Source: Malurus cyaneus samueli
Lineage: Eukaryota; Chordata; Aves; Passeriformes; Maluridae
Reading direction: 5' to 3'
Length of the DNA: 64,000 bases
NCBI GenBank assembly: GCA_009741485.1
Contig: CM019238.1
Location: 9,157,477-9,221,476, forward strand
Below are positions 1-15,000 of this stretch, in pieces. Position numbers and translations under genes: made by a program. A model generated the notes under the pieces. That model saw only the letters and a list, made by a program, of their open reading frames with translations. It was not told the origin of the DNA and searched no databases. The stretch's first letter is position 1, and each line of letters opens with the position of its first letter.

Positions 1-3000
1 AATCAGTAAAAACAGTTATTATTTTTATGGGAAGGCAGAGATGCAAAATTTAAAATATGGCTACGTGGCCAGGACAAAGATTTGGGCAACATGGGATTAG
101 CTGTTCAGAGATGTATTGATTTCTTCCCTGTAATTCAATTAATCACCCGTAAAATCAAGGATCTCAATTCAGAAAATTAGAACTTCTGAAACTGTGATGT
201 TGAAGAGTATGGCTCAAGTTTATCTCTGAATTATTTAACTATCCATGAAGGATGCTGATGCTTCAGGATCAATTATGCAGCAGCAACAGTTAAAATGCTA
301 GTCAGATAAAATTCAAATAAAGGATCAGAAATATGTCCATCAGTTTCCCTTAACTATTTTAGAAGAGAAACCATTATCAGCCATATCATACATCTCACCT
401 CTTTTTCTGATAAACTAAAATATGCCTAACTTTTTGTTTGATAAAATAAGACCTGGTTATTTGGGGGGAAAAAAAACCCAGACAAATCTGCTTCTTCATA
501 TTCCTTTTGCCTTTTGCTTTTATTGCTGTAAGTGGACATTTAAGCAAGATTTTGAGCAACTGCATGACATTCCCTACAGACCTCAAAGAATGTGTTATTT
601 CTGCTAATAGTATACAACCTAGTATTTCAGCTGCCAACAAGATTTAAAGCAATTCTGTAATCTGAGTAAAATACAGAAAACATACTTCAAGCAGAATTAT
701 GTAATCGTACTATAGTTATAACCATATCAGCAGTTTTGATCATATGAAGATAGTGCAATCAAGACTAAACAAAACAATAATGAAATTAATACCTTTATCT
801 GTATGGTTATTTTTGTGCTGTTTGCTTAACAAATGAGACTTGCAATTCCTTTATAGAAAGACCTGCACTAGAGACCATCAATCTACATTCTTCCTGCTTA
901 CCAAGAGAGACATGGTCAATATACACAGGACCAGTCCGTGGTGCCAAAGCCACTGAACAGTTACACATGTCACCAAAGAACCTAAATGACCAAATTCATA
1001 TGGCTCTTATCTTTTCAGTTTCTTTCTTCACATTTTTCCCCTAAACTTCCAGCTGCTATACCCCCCTCAACACCACTTGGGACCACACATCTTTCCATCT
1101 TCCAAAAAATAAAAGAAAGCCATATTACGGTGGTTGTTGATTTTATGCCATCACTACCATCTTTTCCCATGGCCTCCATTCATTTTTTTACAACATTTGC
1201 TCTTTAGTTCACACAAGTCTGCTGAATAAGTGGGAAGGAGCCATCTCAGAACATGCTTTTCCAACACTGTGGGCTGTTACTGAAAGCAGTAGGTCTTCCT
1301 TCCCTCTCTCCAAAAAACAGGAAAGTTTCTGCTCCTTCTAGCACTCAGGCGAACCAACAGCAAGCAAATTACAAAAACAAAACCATTTCCTTTGCCCACT
1401 GGATCAGCCAACTGAATCAACTCCTCCTGTAGCCACACAAGTAACATGGTTGTAGCATGGGCAGCTGAGTCTTCACAACCAAGCCAATGAGGAGCTTTGC
1501 TAAGGTCAGCACATCGCTACCAGTGGCACAGCTCTGCTGTGACACAGGACCTCATATACCAAATTGCAGACCTTGCGCGGTTCCTGCCAGGAGGAACCAC
1601 TGCCACCACTGTTGGGAGGAGCCACTGCCAAGAGGCTGCAGTTCTGTGGGGCTAAGCAGGCACTAAGATCCCAATAATCCACCTATTCCCACTCAACTGC
1701 CAAAGGGAGAGCAGCCCTGCAGACAAGAACCTTGCCTGGGACAAGCGCATCGCCTGTGACAGCACCTTGTCTCCAAAATCATCAGACGCCTGCCCAGTCT
1801 CAGCTGTCTCCTCAAAGCACTCTCCCTACTCCTTTTTCACATGCATTTCCTCCCTTTTCATTATATGGAGGACAGTGGCTAAGGAACCCCAGAACCTGAG
1901 AGAGACAGCCCCAAAACAGCCAAGCACATTGAAACACAGGACTTCAAAGGTAATACACACACTGGTCAACAAATAAATTACTGTGAAAGCAAAACTTAAA
2001 CAGGTTTTATTGTGGGGGGAGAGGGAGAAATGAAGGAAAAAATGACATATGAAAGAAGTCAGGCTAAAACCTAAAGTGAACATTGAAACTTTGCACCAAC
2101 TTTAGAGACTTGAAAAGTGAATAATAAATACACAAGGACTTTTATACCACTCTGGTAAGTCTGCCAATCTCAACTAGACCACCAAATAATCCCCTTCTCA
2201 TTAAAAGTACTTCTGGATTTTTGCTAGTTTTATTATGTGAAACAACTAACTATTACAGAAGGAAAAGAGTTTGATACAGTGCTTCACAGTCATAGGATCG
2301 CTCATTAAAGTACCATTAATAACATCAATATCTTAAATGAAGTAAGTTAAATACTACTTTGAAACACAAGTACACTTACTGCTTGACTCCTATGAAGTTT
2401 TTTATACTGGCATCTAGTAATTCACACTATCCAGTAAAATGTGGCTTTAAAGCACTTGATACATGCATTACAATATCTGTACAATAAATGCATCTCTTAC
2501 GCTTATTAAAGGGGAAAATACCTGTGTTACTTTCTAATCATCTTGTCCAACAGTATTCCCAAGGTCTGCTAACAGGCACCTGAAATTCCCATATATCTTT
2601 GAAATGGTTTGGGTTTGGATTTCTTAAAAACACAAAGGTAAGATAACAAAAGTAGAAGTTACACCTCACTGTGTCTGTCACATCTTTCCTTGCCAAAGAA
2701 GAGATTGCTTCCAGATGTTGTAGCCTGACTGCGTGGAAAATGAGGCTCTTAGGAAGAATAAAAGCCAAGTCAGATAACAACCAAGACTTTAAAAAAAAAT
2801 AAATAAATGTGGCAAAAAGGTGGGGGGAAAAGCCACATATGCCTACTTAAGTCAAAAAAGGAGTAATGGTTCGTTAATGATACAAGGCAAGCACACCCTC
2901 CAGCTGCCTAAACGCTGTCTATTTCCAAATTAAACTACAGAATAGAACAAGATGCCCCTTCACAAACTGAATTTTCAAAAATAATACTTTGCACATCCCC

Positions 3001-6000
3001 TCAAAATCTTTGCTCTTGCAAAAGCTAGGGATGAAGATATACACAGTCCACAACAAACAGGTAACCTGCTACACAGCAAATCCTTGAGCAGAAGTAGAAT
3101 TACACAGTGGTACAGCCAACAGCAATGAATTACTTCAGTACACAGGGTGGAGGCAGGGTTTTCCAAGTTACAAGGCATCCCCCATCTAGCAAGTTCTATT
3201 TTTTGTTCTGCACTGATCAATGTGAGCATGCAAGTTGCCTCACTTTAGAGGACTCTCGCTGCTTCCCCTCCCACCATATAGATTTTCCCCTTAGAAAAGT
3301 CAAGATCACCAGGGGTTTGTGCCTAAAACTTCGTGTTATTTTTAAGAACAACTGCATTTGATTACAAATTCTGGAGGAGGGACTACACAAGTACATACAG
3401 CAATAGCTTCAGCTGCTATTCTGAAACACAGTCAGTATTACATGGCTGAAATAAGGGAAAACCCTACAAAATAAAACCACTGTAGAGTGGAAAGTAAAAT
3501 CTCTCAAGCACATCTCCCAGCTTAGATCATCCCAGGTCATAGCGCACTTTGGACAGCCCTTTGCAGAGCCCCCTGTACTCCCCTCCATGGTGATCCCACA
3601 CCTTCCGAGATCAGAAGGCAAAAAGAGACCAACCTAGTTGCATGTTTTGTCAGCTGAGATTCACCAGTTTATTAGCTGAAGCTTCACACTATATAAAAAT
3701 GGTTGAACTGGCTCCAGACAATAACTAAAAGATGTTAAATTCACCACAGAAAGAAACAGAAAAGAACACAGGCATGAGTCAAATTGTGTTAGTCCTACCT
3801 TGATCTTATAAACACCTAAAAAAGAAACCACCCCAGAAAAACAGGAGGAGGATGCTTCATTCAGTATCATCCTGCTCTTTTGCCCAATCAGTCCAGCTTT
3901 TTTTTCTACCAGGCCTGGGCTACAGCAAGGACATCACTGTCTGGGATTCCCCTGGGTCACCTGCAGAGCTGCACTGCTCTGCACCCAGCACTGGGTGCTC
4001 TCCCACCCACCCCATCCACAGTCTCACTGCAGCACAGGAAACCTCCTGAGGCTCCAAAGACTGCCATTACCTTGCTCTTTGTGTATACAATCAAGACCAA
4101 TCATCCATCCTTCCCTAGCCAAATGAAAATCTGTGCCATCAAAAAGTAAAAGGAATATTTAAGAAAAAAGAAATTAATATTGTGCTGCATCCAAACCAAG
4201 CAGTATGACAGCTAAAACCTAAGCCTTTCATAAGTGGATTACAGCTCTTTCAACAATCAATCTAAATAATCATCCTTACAAAATAAAATTCAAGCAAACT
4301 ACTCATGTATGCAAAAGTTGGCTTCGCTTCCAGGACAGAAGAAATAAAGATAAAAACCTTGTTATCTTTCATTAAAAAGTTATCTCTGCAATTCTGCCAA
4401 CCTCAGAACATCTGTGCTCCATACATCCTTAGTCATAACTTCAACGTTTTTAATACTCAACGTTTTGTTCTTGTTCTCCCTCATAACATTTGGGCTAAAA
4501 TCCCAATTGGTTTGTTCGTAGATTTGCAGTACTGAATACTAATTTTATATGAAACAGCAGTTGTGATGTGCATGGCTTTTCCCCATACAATTTTGAGAAC
4601 TGAATATATCCACAATGAAGAATGCTAATAACCAATAATTAATTAATTAATTACTGGATAAAAAAAACAGTATCATCACTACGCCTAAACACGAGTCCTC
4701 TTAAAATAATTTTGTGGGAGAGATGACTAGCACTGAAACTTCATAAAGAGAGACTGAGACCCAGAGTTAACTACTGACATTCATTAAACATCCAGAGGAA
4801 AGACGCCTGGCCACTTGCATATGTCCTAGGAACATTGCAAAAATATTGGCATTATTTAAATCAATTTTTTCAACTCTGTAATTGCTTTCTTGTGGCAGGT
4901 AACAAATTAAGCCAACTGAGAATGCTGTAACAAACCAGGCCTGTTCTATGAAAGCTAACATGAAAAAGAGTATATCAAACTCAGGTTTTTTTAGAGACCA
5001 GTCTCCTTTTACCAACTAAGCTGACAAATACTGAGCAAATCTTGATGTGTATAAAATATTCTGAAGCAAAGGTTAGTGAGATTTGTCCTTTTGAAGTTAT
5101 TTTCCTTTCCTGCCTCTGTTACTATGCAGGAATATCCTTTACACAGAAGCATCCACTCTACACAGACATAAAACATACAAGTACAACTTATTAAATCAAC
5201 CCAAATGAAACCTCTGGTTCCTTCATTTAATATAAAAAGAAAAAAAGCCGATAAAGCTGTACCCTACAAGTTTGTTCTTGAGCAAATTTATCATGTAAAT
5301 AAAGCATTAGCACCCTCCTCTTTCAAAAGACAGACATACCCTACAGCTAAATTCATATTATGTTGAAAATTTACTGGTGACATTATGCAAGTATCATAAT
5401 TTGTAGTAAATATTTTATTTGAGCAATGCTCAATATACTGAAAATATTAAAACTACAACTATCAGACTTACAAGCTCAGCAACACAGTAGAAGCTGTTGA
5501 GATAAGGTACTTTCAGCCTTTTTCCTGTATTTTCCTTAAAAAAAAAAAAAAAGGAGCAGTAGTGCCAGATGTCTCTTAAACAAGCTACATGTGCTATGAT
5601 TCCTCCCCCTTCCCCCACTCCAAGAGAGGCATTCTGGAACGGGTTGTACCCTATAGCACCGGTGAGGTGAATTCACAACTGCCCTGTGCTCTTGGTGATG
5701 CATGAAACTCACAGCATTTTCCAGCACCTGGAGGTACCAAGCCCCTCACCTCCAGCACATGGAACAAGGCTCGCATTCTAAATATTCCTTTCTTTTTTTC
5801 TCCTTCCAGCTGAGACAAAAATGCCATCCTGGGCATAAGGAAAGAAATCCAGCTATTGTTTTTACCCAACATTACACACAAAAAGAACATCCTTTTTTAG
5901 CCATCATAGTTTACTAGCTCCTTCATTACCGGGCATAGTGAAAACCATTTTTGCCTGCTAAAAGTTAGTTAGTATGTGCAGAAGATAAAATCATTTATAT

Positions 6001-9000
6001 TGCAGTGTTGGCTGAATTTACAGAATCTACAATTTAATTTGTACCACAGTTTAATAATCATGGTTGTGAGTGGCAAATTCAGATACATTTACTGCTGACC
6101 AACCCTTTCTAGGACTCTTGACAGGATACTGTAGAGGGGGCTGTTGGGGGAGGAAATTTTACAAGATTGATAATTACTGTTCCACTGGAGAAGGGGAAAA
6201 AAACCAAAAAACAAAATACCAACCCACCACCCAACTAAAAAAAATATACGAAAGAAACCATTGCATATGCTCTGGTGTACAGACAGATCTATTAATGGCA
6301 ACTCATCTGCAGTGACAATTAAAGCTAATATTCTGAACTTCCAAACAGAGAAGATTGAAGGGCTGACAAATCCCATCTTGCTGATTTTTGTGGCATAGGA
6401 GGTAACCTCTGATGGAGGGATGGAAAAGACAACTGCCATGGCAAAAGTCACCAGAGGACAACTAACAAAACCTATAGCTGTCCAACAACTTTTCATTGCA
6501 TGGAAAAATGCATCATTCACCATAATTTCAGCTTTTAATTTATTATCTGAACCGTGTCATCTTGTGGTTTTCTGTTCATTATCGTATTTGCCTTATCCGT
6601 TTGCAATTACCTCAAATTATTAAACCAAGAATTACCAGAATGCAATGCTGCATCTGTCACCACATCTTCCCCAACAATTGCTGGGCTTTTCCAATTAAAT
6701 GCATTCCTAATCCTAAGACAGGTTTCTCTGTTTTGTAACAAATACCAGCCTCCCACCTCCCCACACACAAATCAGAAATAGGTAACTCAGCAATTGACAG
6801 CAAAACATATTGCTACATGTACAGTTTTTCAATTCTCCTTTAGTTTCTTTGACGTTTCTCAGTAAATGACAATTCCAAATATTTTGAACAGCTGGACAGA
6901 AAAGGGATTATTTAAAATAGGCAATATCTCTTTAAGATTGCTTTGATCTTTCTATTCATTTTATGTTGTACACTGATGCAATGCTGAAATAAGCCAATAG
7001 ATTTTTTCTAAACACATATTTAATACTCTGAAACAGAATTTCAATCTTGTTGAATCCCCCATATTAAGTTGTTCACTTCTCCTAGATAACTACTCAAGAG
7101 CAGTGTTTCTTTGACTTTAATTAGTTAGCCGTCAATTACATAATTATTTATTACTCCAGTGTTGAACTCAGCAGATTCTGCTCATGTCTAACAGATTTTG
7201 TTCTCCAATTACTTTGTACCAGAAGTCTGTGATCACCACTCAGGATCATAACATCAAATCCTAACGCCTAATGGCAAATAAAAACTTTTTAACCAGAGAA
7301 GATTCTCCAAAATTATTTACTACTTACACCAAGTTCACAGACCCTTAAAACATGATTTGCTTACAAAAAAAAATTTAATTACATGCAGTTTGTCATCACA
7401 GGGCTGGCTATACACTATGGGAAAAGGGAAGAGATTTAAAATTAGGTAATTGGATTAGGAATCATGCATGTTTAAAATACCTTTATACAAAAAATAACCT
7501 ATAAAAATATACCTAATATACAAAAAAATGTATGCTTTAAGTATCATCATATAGCAAATTTTTTCAAGTCATCATTTTAATGCTCCAGGCACCAATTTCA
7601 AAAGAACACTGGATGAACAATGAGCTACATTATAGTAATCTCTTTACATTACTAATGCAAACTGCCAACTTTGTGCTCTTACTCAAAAAGTCATTTAATG
7701 TTTAGAATTGCTCTGGCAATAAATCAGCAGTATAGAATTTTCATGCTGTTCTACCACTAATCGGGATTACAAGTATAATATCTTGTTTCAACTCAAATGG
7801 AATTCCTATACAGACATGCCATTGGAAGTTAACATCACCTGACAAAATTGCTACATGTAATGTTTAGTTACAATGACACAACGTTTTGAATGAAATACAT
7901 TTACCATCTTTCCTTTAGTTTGCCCACATTAACTAAATGCAATTACCACTAATTTTTCAGAGCACGGCTTAATTGTTCACCCAACATATATTAAAAAACT
8001 CTCAGTGTTTTGGTCATGATCTATAAGACAAATGTCAAAACATTGGTTACTAGTCAATCAACTGATCTGGAGAAGTAACTATACCAACCTCACTGAAACA
8101 CACTTAGCAGACATGTCTGGCAAGACTCAAATGTCAATAAACAAAGGTTATGTCTTTCCAAGATTTTTCTTCTTCTCCCCATTTCAGCATCACTGACTGT
8201 TGCTTTCACATGGACATCACATTAAGTAGAGTTTATGCATTAAAATAATATTCTGATTGGAGTAAGTGTCCTACACCCCGCAATACAAATGCAAGCAACC
8301 ATTGATCCATATACCTGGATCCTCTACTAGTCTACAAACTTGAAAGGTGAGACTAATATTCTATTCAGAGGATGCTTTCTTAAGGAAAGAGATAATAATG
8401 TTCAATCTAATTGTTAAACAAGAACATTTTTATCCGAGTGTAAATCAGTCTGGTGGTTGTTCAGCTTGACCTCCGCTTACTATAATCTTGCCCTAGGGTA
8501 TGAAAATCCTAGATCATTAAATGGTATGAATTTAGTCTTGCAAGCAGCCTAAAATGAACCTATAATCAGAGCCACAGTTTTCTACTGCTGTTAAATGTTG
8601 AATACAATAGTGATGATAATATGATGTCAAATTGGGCTTTTCTTTGGCAGGTTTTGGGTTTGGGATTTTGTGGAGTTCTTTTTTTGTTGTTTTTTAAGAA
8701 ATACAACTACTATCTCTATCCTAAGCATATGATTCTTTTTATTTCAGGGTGTTTTTGAGATTAAAGGAATGTAAGTACCCTTTTAATTCAGAGATCAAGA
8801 GAAAAACAATGCACTTTTTTTTTACATTTAGACAGATTTCAACTGGAAGTTTTTTAAGATTTTCTGAGAAAAGATGGGTTAATATAAAGCTGCCCACTTC
8901 TTTCAGTTATGAGAAACATTTTTAAATGCCAGCTTTCCTACAATTCTCTAGACAGTCAACAGACATTTTAGGAACTGCTACCAATTCATTACTGTGAAAC

Positions 9001-12000
9001 AGATGCCTGCCAAAAAAATTAATTACAGAACATAAATTTTATTACTATGCGAATTAACTTAAGACTTCACATGCTAAGTGCAAAAACTATCCTAGACCTG
9101 CAGATCCTGATAGAATACACAGTGCACTACGAAAACAAGGCAGAAGAAAAAAACAACCAGAAAGGTATGTAAGCACTTCTTGCAGCTGATCATAGCAGGA
9201 TAGACCTGCTAGGCCACAGAGTAGTAAAATTCCTTCTGTGCAAGTCTTAGCTGCCGGGAAGGAACAAAGGTAAGAACAGCAGCCCAGCAGAGAGGGAGCC
9301 AGACAGCAGCACCGAACCTTTAAAAAGGTCAGAGAAGATGGATGAAGGCCCCGAACAAGCAGTAATTAGCTCCTCCTGAACTTAACTTATGTGGTAAGGA
9401 GAGGTCTAAGGACACAGCTGGAGTAGCTGAAAGACTGAAGCATGAGAATGGCAAAGTCACAGCTGTTCAACAGCAAAATAAAATCACACTCACAAATGCC
9501 ATCTGAGAAATGAAAAAAGCTTTCACAAGACCCAGAGATATCACTCAATTTACAGAACTCTGCATAGGTCTCTGAGGCAATTAACTCCAATTAACATCCA
9601 TGTATATTAATAAAAATAAGAAAGCATAGCCAAGTTTTAAAATTTAGATATCAAGCATTAGTACTGAATTTACATGCAGTAAACATAGCACCAGTTACAA
9701 GCTCTAAATAAGCCTTTTCACCCTCATAGTGGTATATAAAAATAGTACTCCATCAAAATTGTTGTTCACATAGCTTCCTCACAAACAAATGCATAAAACT
9801 CTTAATACGTAAAATATAATTAAGGAAATAAATCTGGCATTTTATCACTACAAAAAAATCTGATCCAAAAGGATACCTTACCCTTTTAGGCCTAACAATG
9901 TCCTTAGGTTTCTCTGTACCATATACAAATACATCTCTTCCTTCCAAGCAAAATAATTGTACAATGATTATAGACTACCAAGATATATTTGGCCGCAAGG
10001 CAGGCTTAATCATTCTGTACATTACAGTATTTCTGTATTTAATTCTGTATTGCAGCCCAACCTGAATACACACATTTTAGAACTGCAATCACAGTAAGTC
10101 CCCTCAAGCCCTCCAAAATAATATTTAATGGAGAAAATTAAAGTTGTTTCGATTGGTATGTTAAACACTGTATAGTAAAAACTTAGAATTTTAACAAAAC
10201 CAACATATCTTCACCTGACTTCCCCAAGAATCAATATCCTTAATTTAAATAGAAGGGAAAACATCAATTTGCAGAGAAAAAGACAACTGTCCAACAGTAT
10301 TTCCAGAAGCAGATACCAAAATATTTTCATGTCCTCCAATAACTCTGAAGAAAATGAAGTGCTCATCAAGCAATTCACTTTATATCATCAAGCATTTCAC
10401 TTTACATACAAGGTACAACCTTGGAGCAACACATGTAGGAACTTCCAGCTGAGGAAATCTCCAAGTATTTGCTGGACAGCGATATTTACAACCCTCAAGC
10501 ACTAGCATAAAATTATGCTGTTAAATGTTTACCCTTTACCAAAATAATGTTCTTGTTCACAATGACAGCTAATATTTGCAGGGGAGAGAAGACAAAGAAG
10601 TGCCCTGGCTGCCTATTTAAACCACATCTCTCACCAATTAACACATCAGGGTTCATGCACTATGACAGGGTTCATTCCCTATCCTAAAACAACAAATACT
10701 AATTTTAATAGTTACCATTCCCAAAATCTACATTAAAATAATAGAATAAATAAATATTATTTATTACTTACTAATAAATTACATGGTTTAAAACATGTGC
10801 ATCTCCTGAACAGTGGTGTAATGTAAACTAAGTATGACCACATGGGTGTGTGCTGGAACAAACAAAACCAACCAAAAACATTTAAACTGTCCAGGTCAAA
10901 ATACCATTTGATGTTTTCTATATCACACAGTCTCTGATGTGCAATGACATACTACTTGTCAGCAGTTCTCATCTAGGCAACCTAATGGCAAAACCCAAAC
11001 ATTCAACACTTCTGATGCGATTTTGTTGTTTTCTGGAGCACAAGGCTAATGGGGGAGAGGGGGCATGGGGGGAGAAACAATATAAAGCATTTACAGACTG
11101 ACTGTTAACTAGAAAAGAAGACAGAACTTATATCTTCCTCAGGACAATTAAGAAAACACATTTTGTATAAAAATTCATTTTGTAAAAATTCATCAACATT
11201 TCTTAGTCAGCAAGACAAAGAAGTAGACAGAATTCATACCAGAACAATGAACAAAGGAAAAACACCACATGGAACGAGACCACAAAAATTAAACAGACTG
11301 GAGACAGAGCTTTAATGATGAGAAAAAAAAAAAATCAGAGATGAGAAGGGAAAGACTATGTAGTGACCATGTTTAAATATTCAGCCCTAATGGCTGATAA
11401 TCATATTCTGTAAGCAGCAGGATGTGAGGTGTGATGTTGCAAATGCAATAAATCCCCAAGGAAACAATATGTCTTCAAGATGCTCCCTTGAAACTGCTTG
11501 TGGTTGATTGAAGCAGCATCAGTAACACCAATGCACATATAGGTACCAATCCCCCCCAACTGCCAGGGAGAGAACAAAAAAATGAAAGAGCACATGACTT
11601 GGTTAACCTTATCAGCTCAAAGCCACAAATATCAAGCCAGCACCACTACAGTACTCTAGTCTGCTTATTCGCATCAAAGGAGGGATACATGACCGTTTTG
11701 TCATCAGTGAAGAGAACGTACTAGTAAAACCTTTTGTACAGCCACAACTGGAAAAACTCTCCTCTTTCATAAGAAATATTGATATTTGATAATTCTTAAT
11801 ACAGACATAAAATCACTCATGAAGAGTAGAATTCTAAGAAAATTTGATAAAATTATAATTTATTCATTTCTAGTCATGTAAAACAAACCTTTCACAAACT
11901 TCTGTAAGTCACACCAGACACAGGTTATGTGTGTTCCAATGAAACAGCTTGAAACCAGAAATAAAAATTAACGCAAAATGCCCAAAGAAAACTGTAAACC

Positions 12001-15000
12001 TGGGGAAAAAAAGTATTCCTCTTCCCAATCTTCCCTCATCCATTTTATAGCAGACAATTTTTTTGCTATGGCTGCTTCAGTGGTGACTGTATTTTCATAT
12101 GAAGAGCAAGAAAAAAGACATTTTGAAATGGACAGTATCTACCCACCATATTATTTAGTCTCTATTAAGTAAAATGAGTACTACTAGCTTTTCTGCAGTA
12201 TCTTTTGCCTTTATTTTAGTTAAGCTCTCAATTAAGAGGTTTAGTAGTCTAGTAATACTTCCGAGATATTAAAAAGTTCAACAATAATATTTCATTCTGT
12301 ACTCCATAAAGCAATACAAGTAGATAATGCATACGACAAGTATGCCCACCTGTAGTGTCAACATACACAGTCCACAAGGAACAACATTCAGGGCAGCAAT
12401 AACCCAGTCCTGAGTTACTCCATGGCATTTTCAGAACAATACCCATCTCATTCCAAAATAATGCCACCAAAGAGTCTGAACAGACTAATCTTCCTCAACT
12501 TCACTTGGAGTATAATCAATTCCCAGATTTGTGGCTCCAGAGAATCACTTAAATAGAAGTAACACCATGTTACCAAACAGAAGCAATCCCATGTTTCTAA
12601 GGCTCTTGACTACTGCAGGGTACACAAGTCCCAATGTATGACCTGCAAAACAAAATCTTCAATTCTAAACATCATTGTTAAGTCTTTTGTGCAGAAACTA
12701 CCAAATCTAAAAACTGGATATACATTTTAAACCATTGTGCTCTCCAGCAGTTACAGGGTTTTACACCCCTATTACTGAATATTTAGAATATAAAGTATCT
12801 TACACATTATACAAAATGCAATCTACAACTTAAGCACTTCCACCATTTTCACTTACTTTCCTATTTCACAATCTTTGCCTTTTCTACACCTTCTCAAACT
12901 GGCATTTACCTATAGAAAAGGAAGCTGCTCAATAACAAGTAGGCCAAATTCTAGTAATTTCAAATTGTATTCCATTATTCCTTTCACTTATCAACTAAGA
13001 GGACATTTACACCAATTTTTGAAGCGATTGCATCAACTATCCTCTTTTGCTAAATAATGAATGAAATAACTATACAAACAATAACTATAGCAGTTTCATA
13101 AAACAATAAAATAGATGGACTGCTACAGGAGAAAGCAATCCCACTGCCCCCTTTGTGCATTTACTTCTGGCCATACTTCACAGTCAAGGGCACTTGTCAG
13201 ACCCTTTGTTGAGCAACAATCTATTAATTTCTTTTCAAATGAATTAGCTTTCCAACAGTTTAATAAGCTGAGCTGGCACAACAAAAGAGTCCTGTGGCTG
13301 GTGCAAAACTGCTCTTTTGAAAATCAGTGAGACACTATGGCAGACACGATCAACCGTCAAATTCCATCAAAAGCAAACAGAGATGTCCCTACTGTTTTGG
13401 TAGCTACAACTGCTTTAGAAGTTGCCACAGACTGCTCCAAATCCAGCCTACCCTCTCTGGCCATGGCACTAGAGGAATACTTAGTACAGCACCCAAGTGC
13501 CTGTATCAAATGTTATCTAGCCAGCTATGAAATGGCAAAGACTGGCCCCATGTGCCATTTTTCCCACAGTAATGAAAATTCTTAACTCACTCTGGTTTGT
13601 GCTGTCTGAATAAATCCAACGTCTTGACAAGCCAATAGTTGACTACCTTTGCCTAAAGCCTACATAAAATGGCAATGAAAGCAGAGATGTGACAGAAATA
13701 GAAAAATGTTAAATTCCTGGCGAAAAATGAACCAGTAGCACATTTTACCAAGTACAACCAAGAGTGGTCCCATTTAGGTTCTCTAATCCATTACTATTAC
13801 AATATTACTTCAACACATCAGACATGATTACAATCTACCATTCCCTCATGCAAAGCCAGAGCTAGCTTCATTTCAACACAGACAGCACTCACAACTGAGT
13901 AATTCAATGCTCCAACAGTATGTAATGAGAACTAACTCTATTTCTAATTATTTTATTTATTGATCTGTATAGCTTCTACAAATCATGCTATTACCAGAAA
14001 ACAAATGAAAAAAAAAATACATTAATTTAGGAAAATTCTCTTTGAACTCTCTATTAAAAGCTTAAGACCAAGAAGCCCAATTCACCACTTCATCTTCCTC
14101 AGCATTCTGTGAGTGTCCCCAAGATGGTACCCAATGCCACAGAAGAGTATCCAGGCCAGTTCTGGTGCTGAAAATGAGCTGGTTTAGCAGATTACCACAC
14201 CTATACTAAGGACACTGATCTCAATACTTCTTCCTATTAATCCACACTGTTTCCAGCATTTAACTCTCAATATAAACCTCTCCTTGCAAACTTTCGTGTT
14301 TAACTTCCAAAGCAAAATCTGGAATGACAAAATCTTAAGCCAGAACTGCTGAAGCCACACTTTAAAAGGATGCTTAATACGAAAACATATCCAATCCAAA
14401 TTGCAAAGACACACATTTATAAATTCATGCAAATTACAGTTGTAAGCTACATGAAGAAAACTATTTTACTATCTATTCAAAATAAAAAAAAGCTGTAGAA
14501 AATCTGGCTAATAGAATGCAAAACAAACTATCTGCAAAAACTGCCAGTCAAAAGGGACATTTTTATTAATTATAAATCTGTTTGAAATCCATATGCTGAT
14601 TTTTCAGAGACTGCTGCAGCCAAGTACTTCTATGAACACAGTTGTCATTTAGAGCTGATCAACAGCATCAACAAAAAACAATGTAACAGTAATTTTCAAA
14701 GTAAAGTGTGGGACACTAATAAAAACATCTACAGCTGCTTTGGTTTTGGTGCTGCAAGAACCTGACAGTAATTAAAACTTAACAGCTTAATGAATTGTCA
14801 TAGCAGTTCTATTTAATAAAGATCAGTTAACTGACAATGCCAAAACAGAAGTACAGCAAACCATAGTAACTTCTACAAGAATTTTCAACCTAACTCTACA
14901 ACGTAAAATGAATGACAGTCCTTAAGCAGCAAGCTCAGAATGAACATTATTCTCACAGCATTGCTTGTTATGAATATGCTATGGGTCCCCAGCCTGGAAA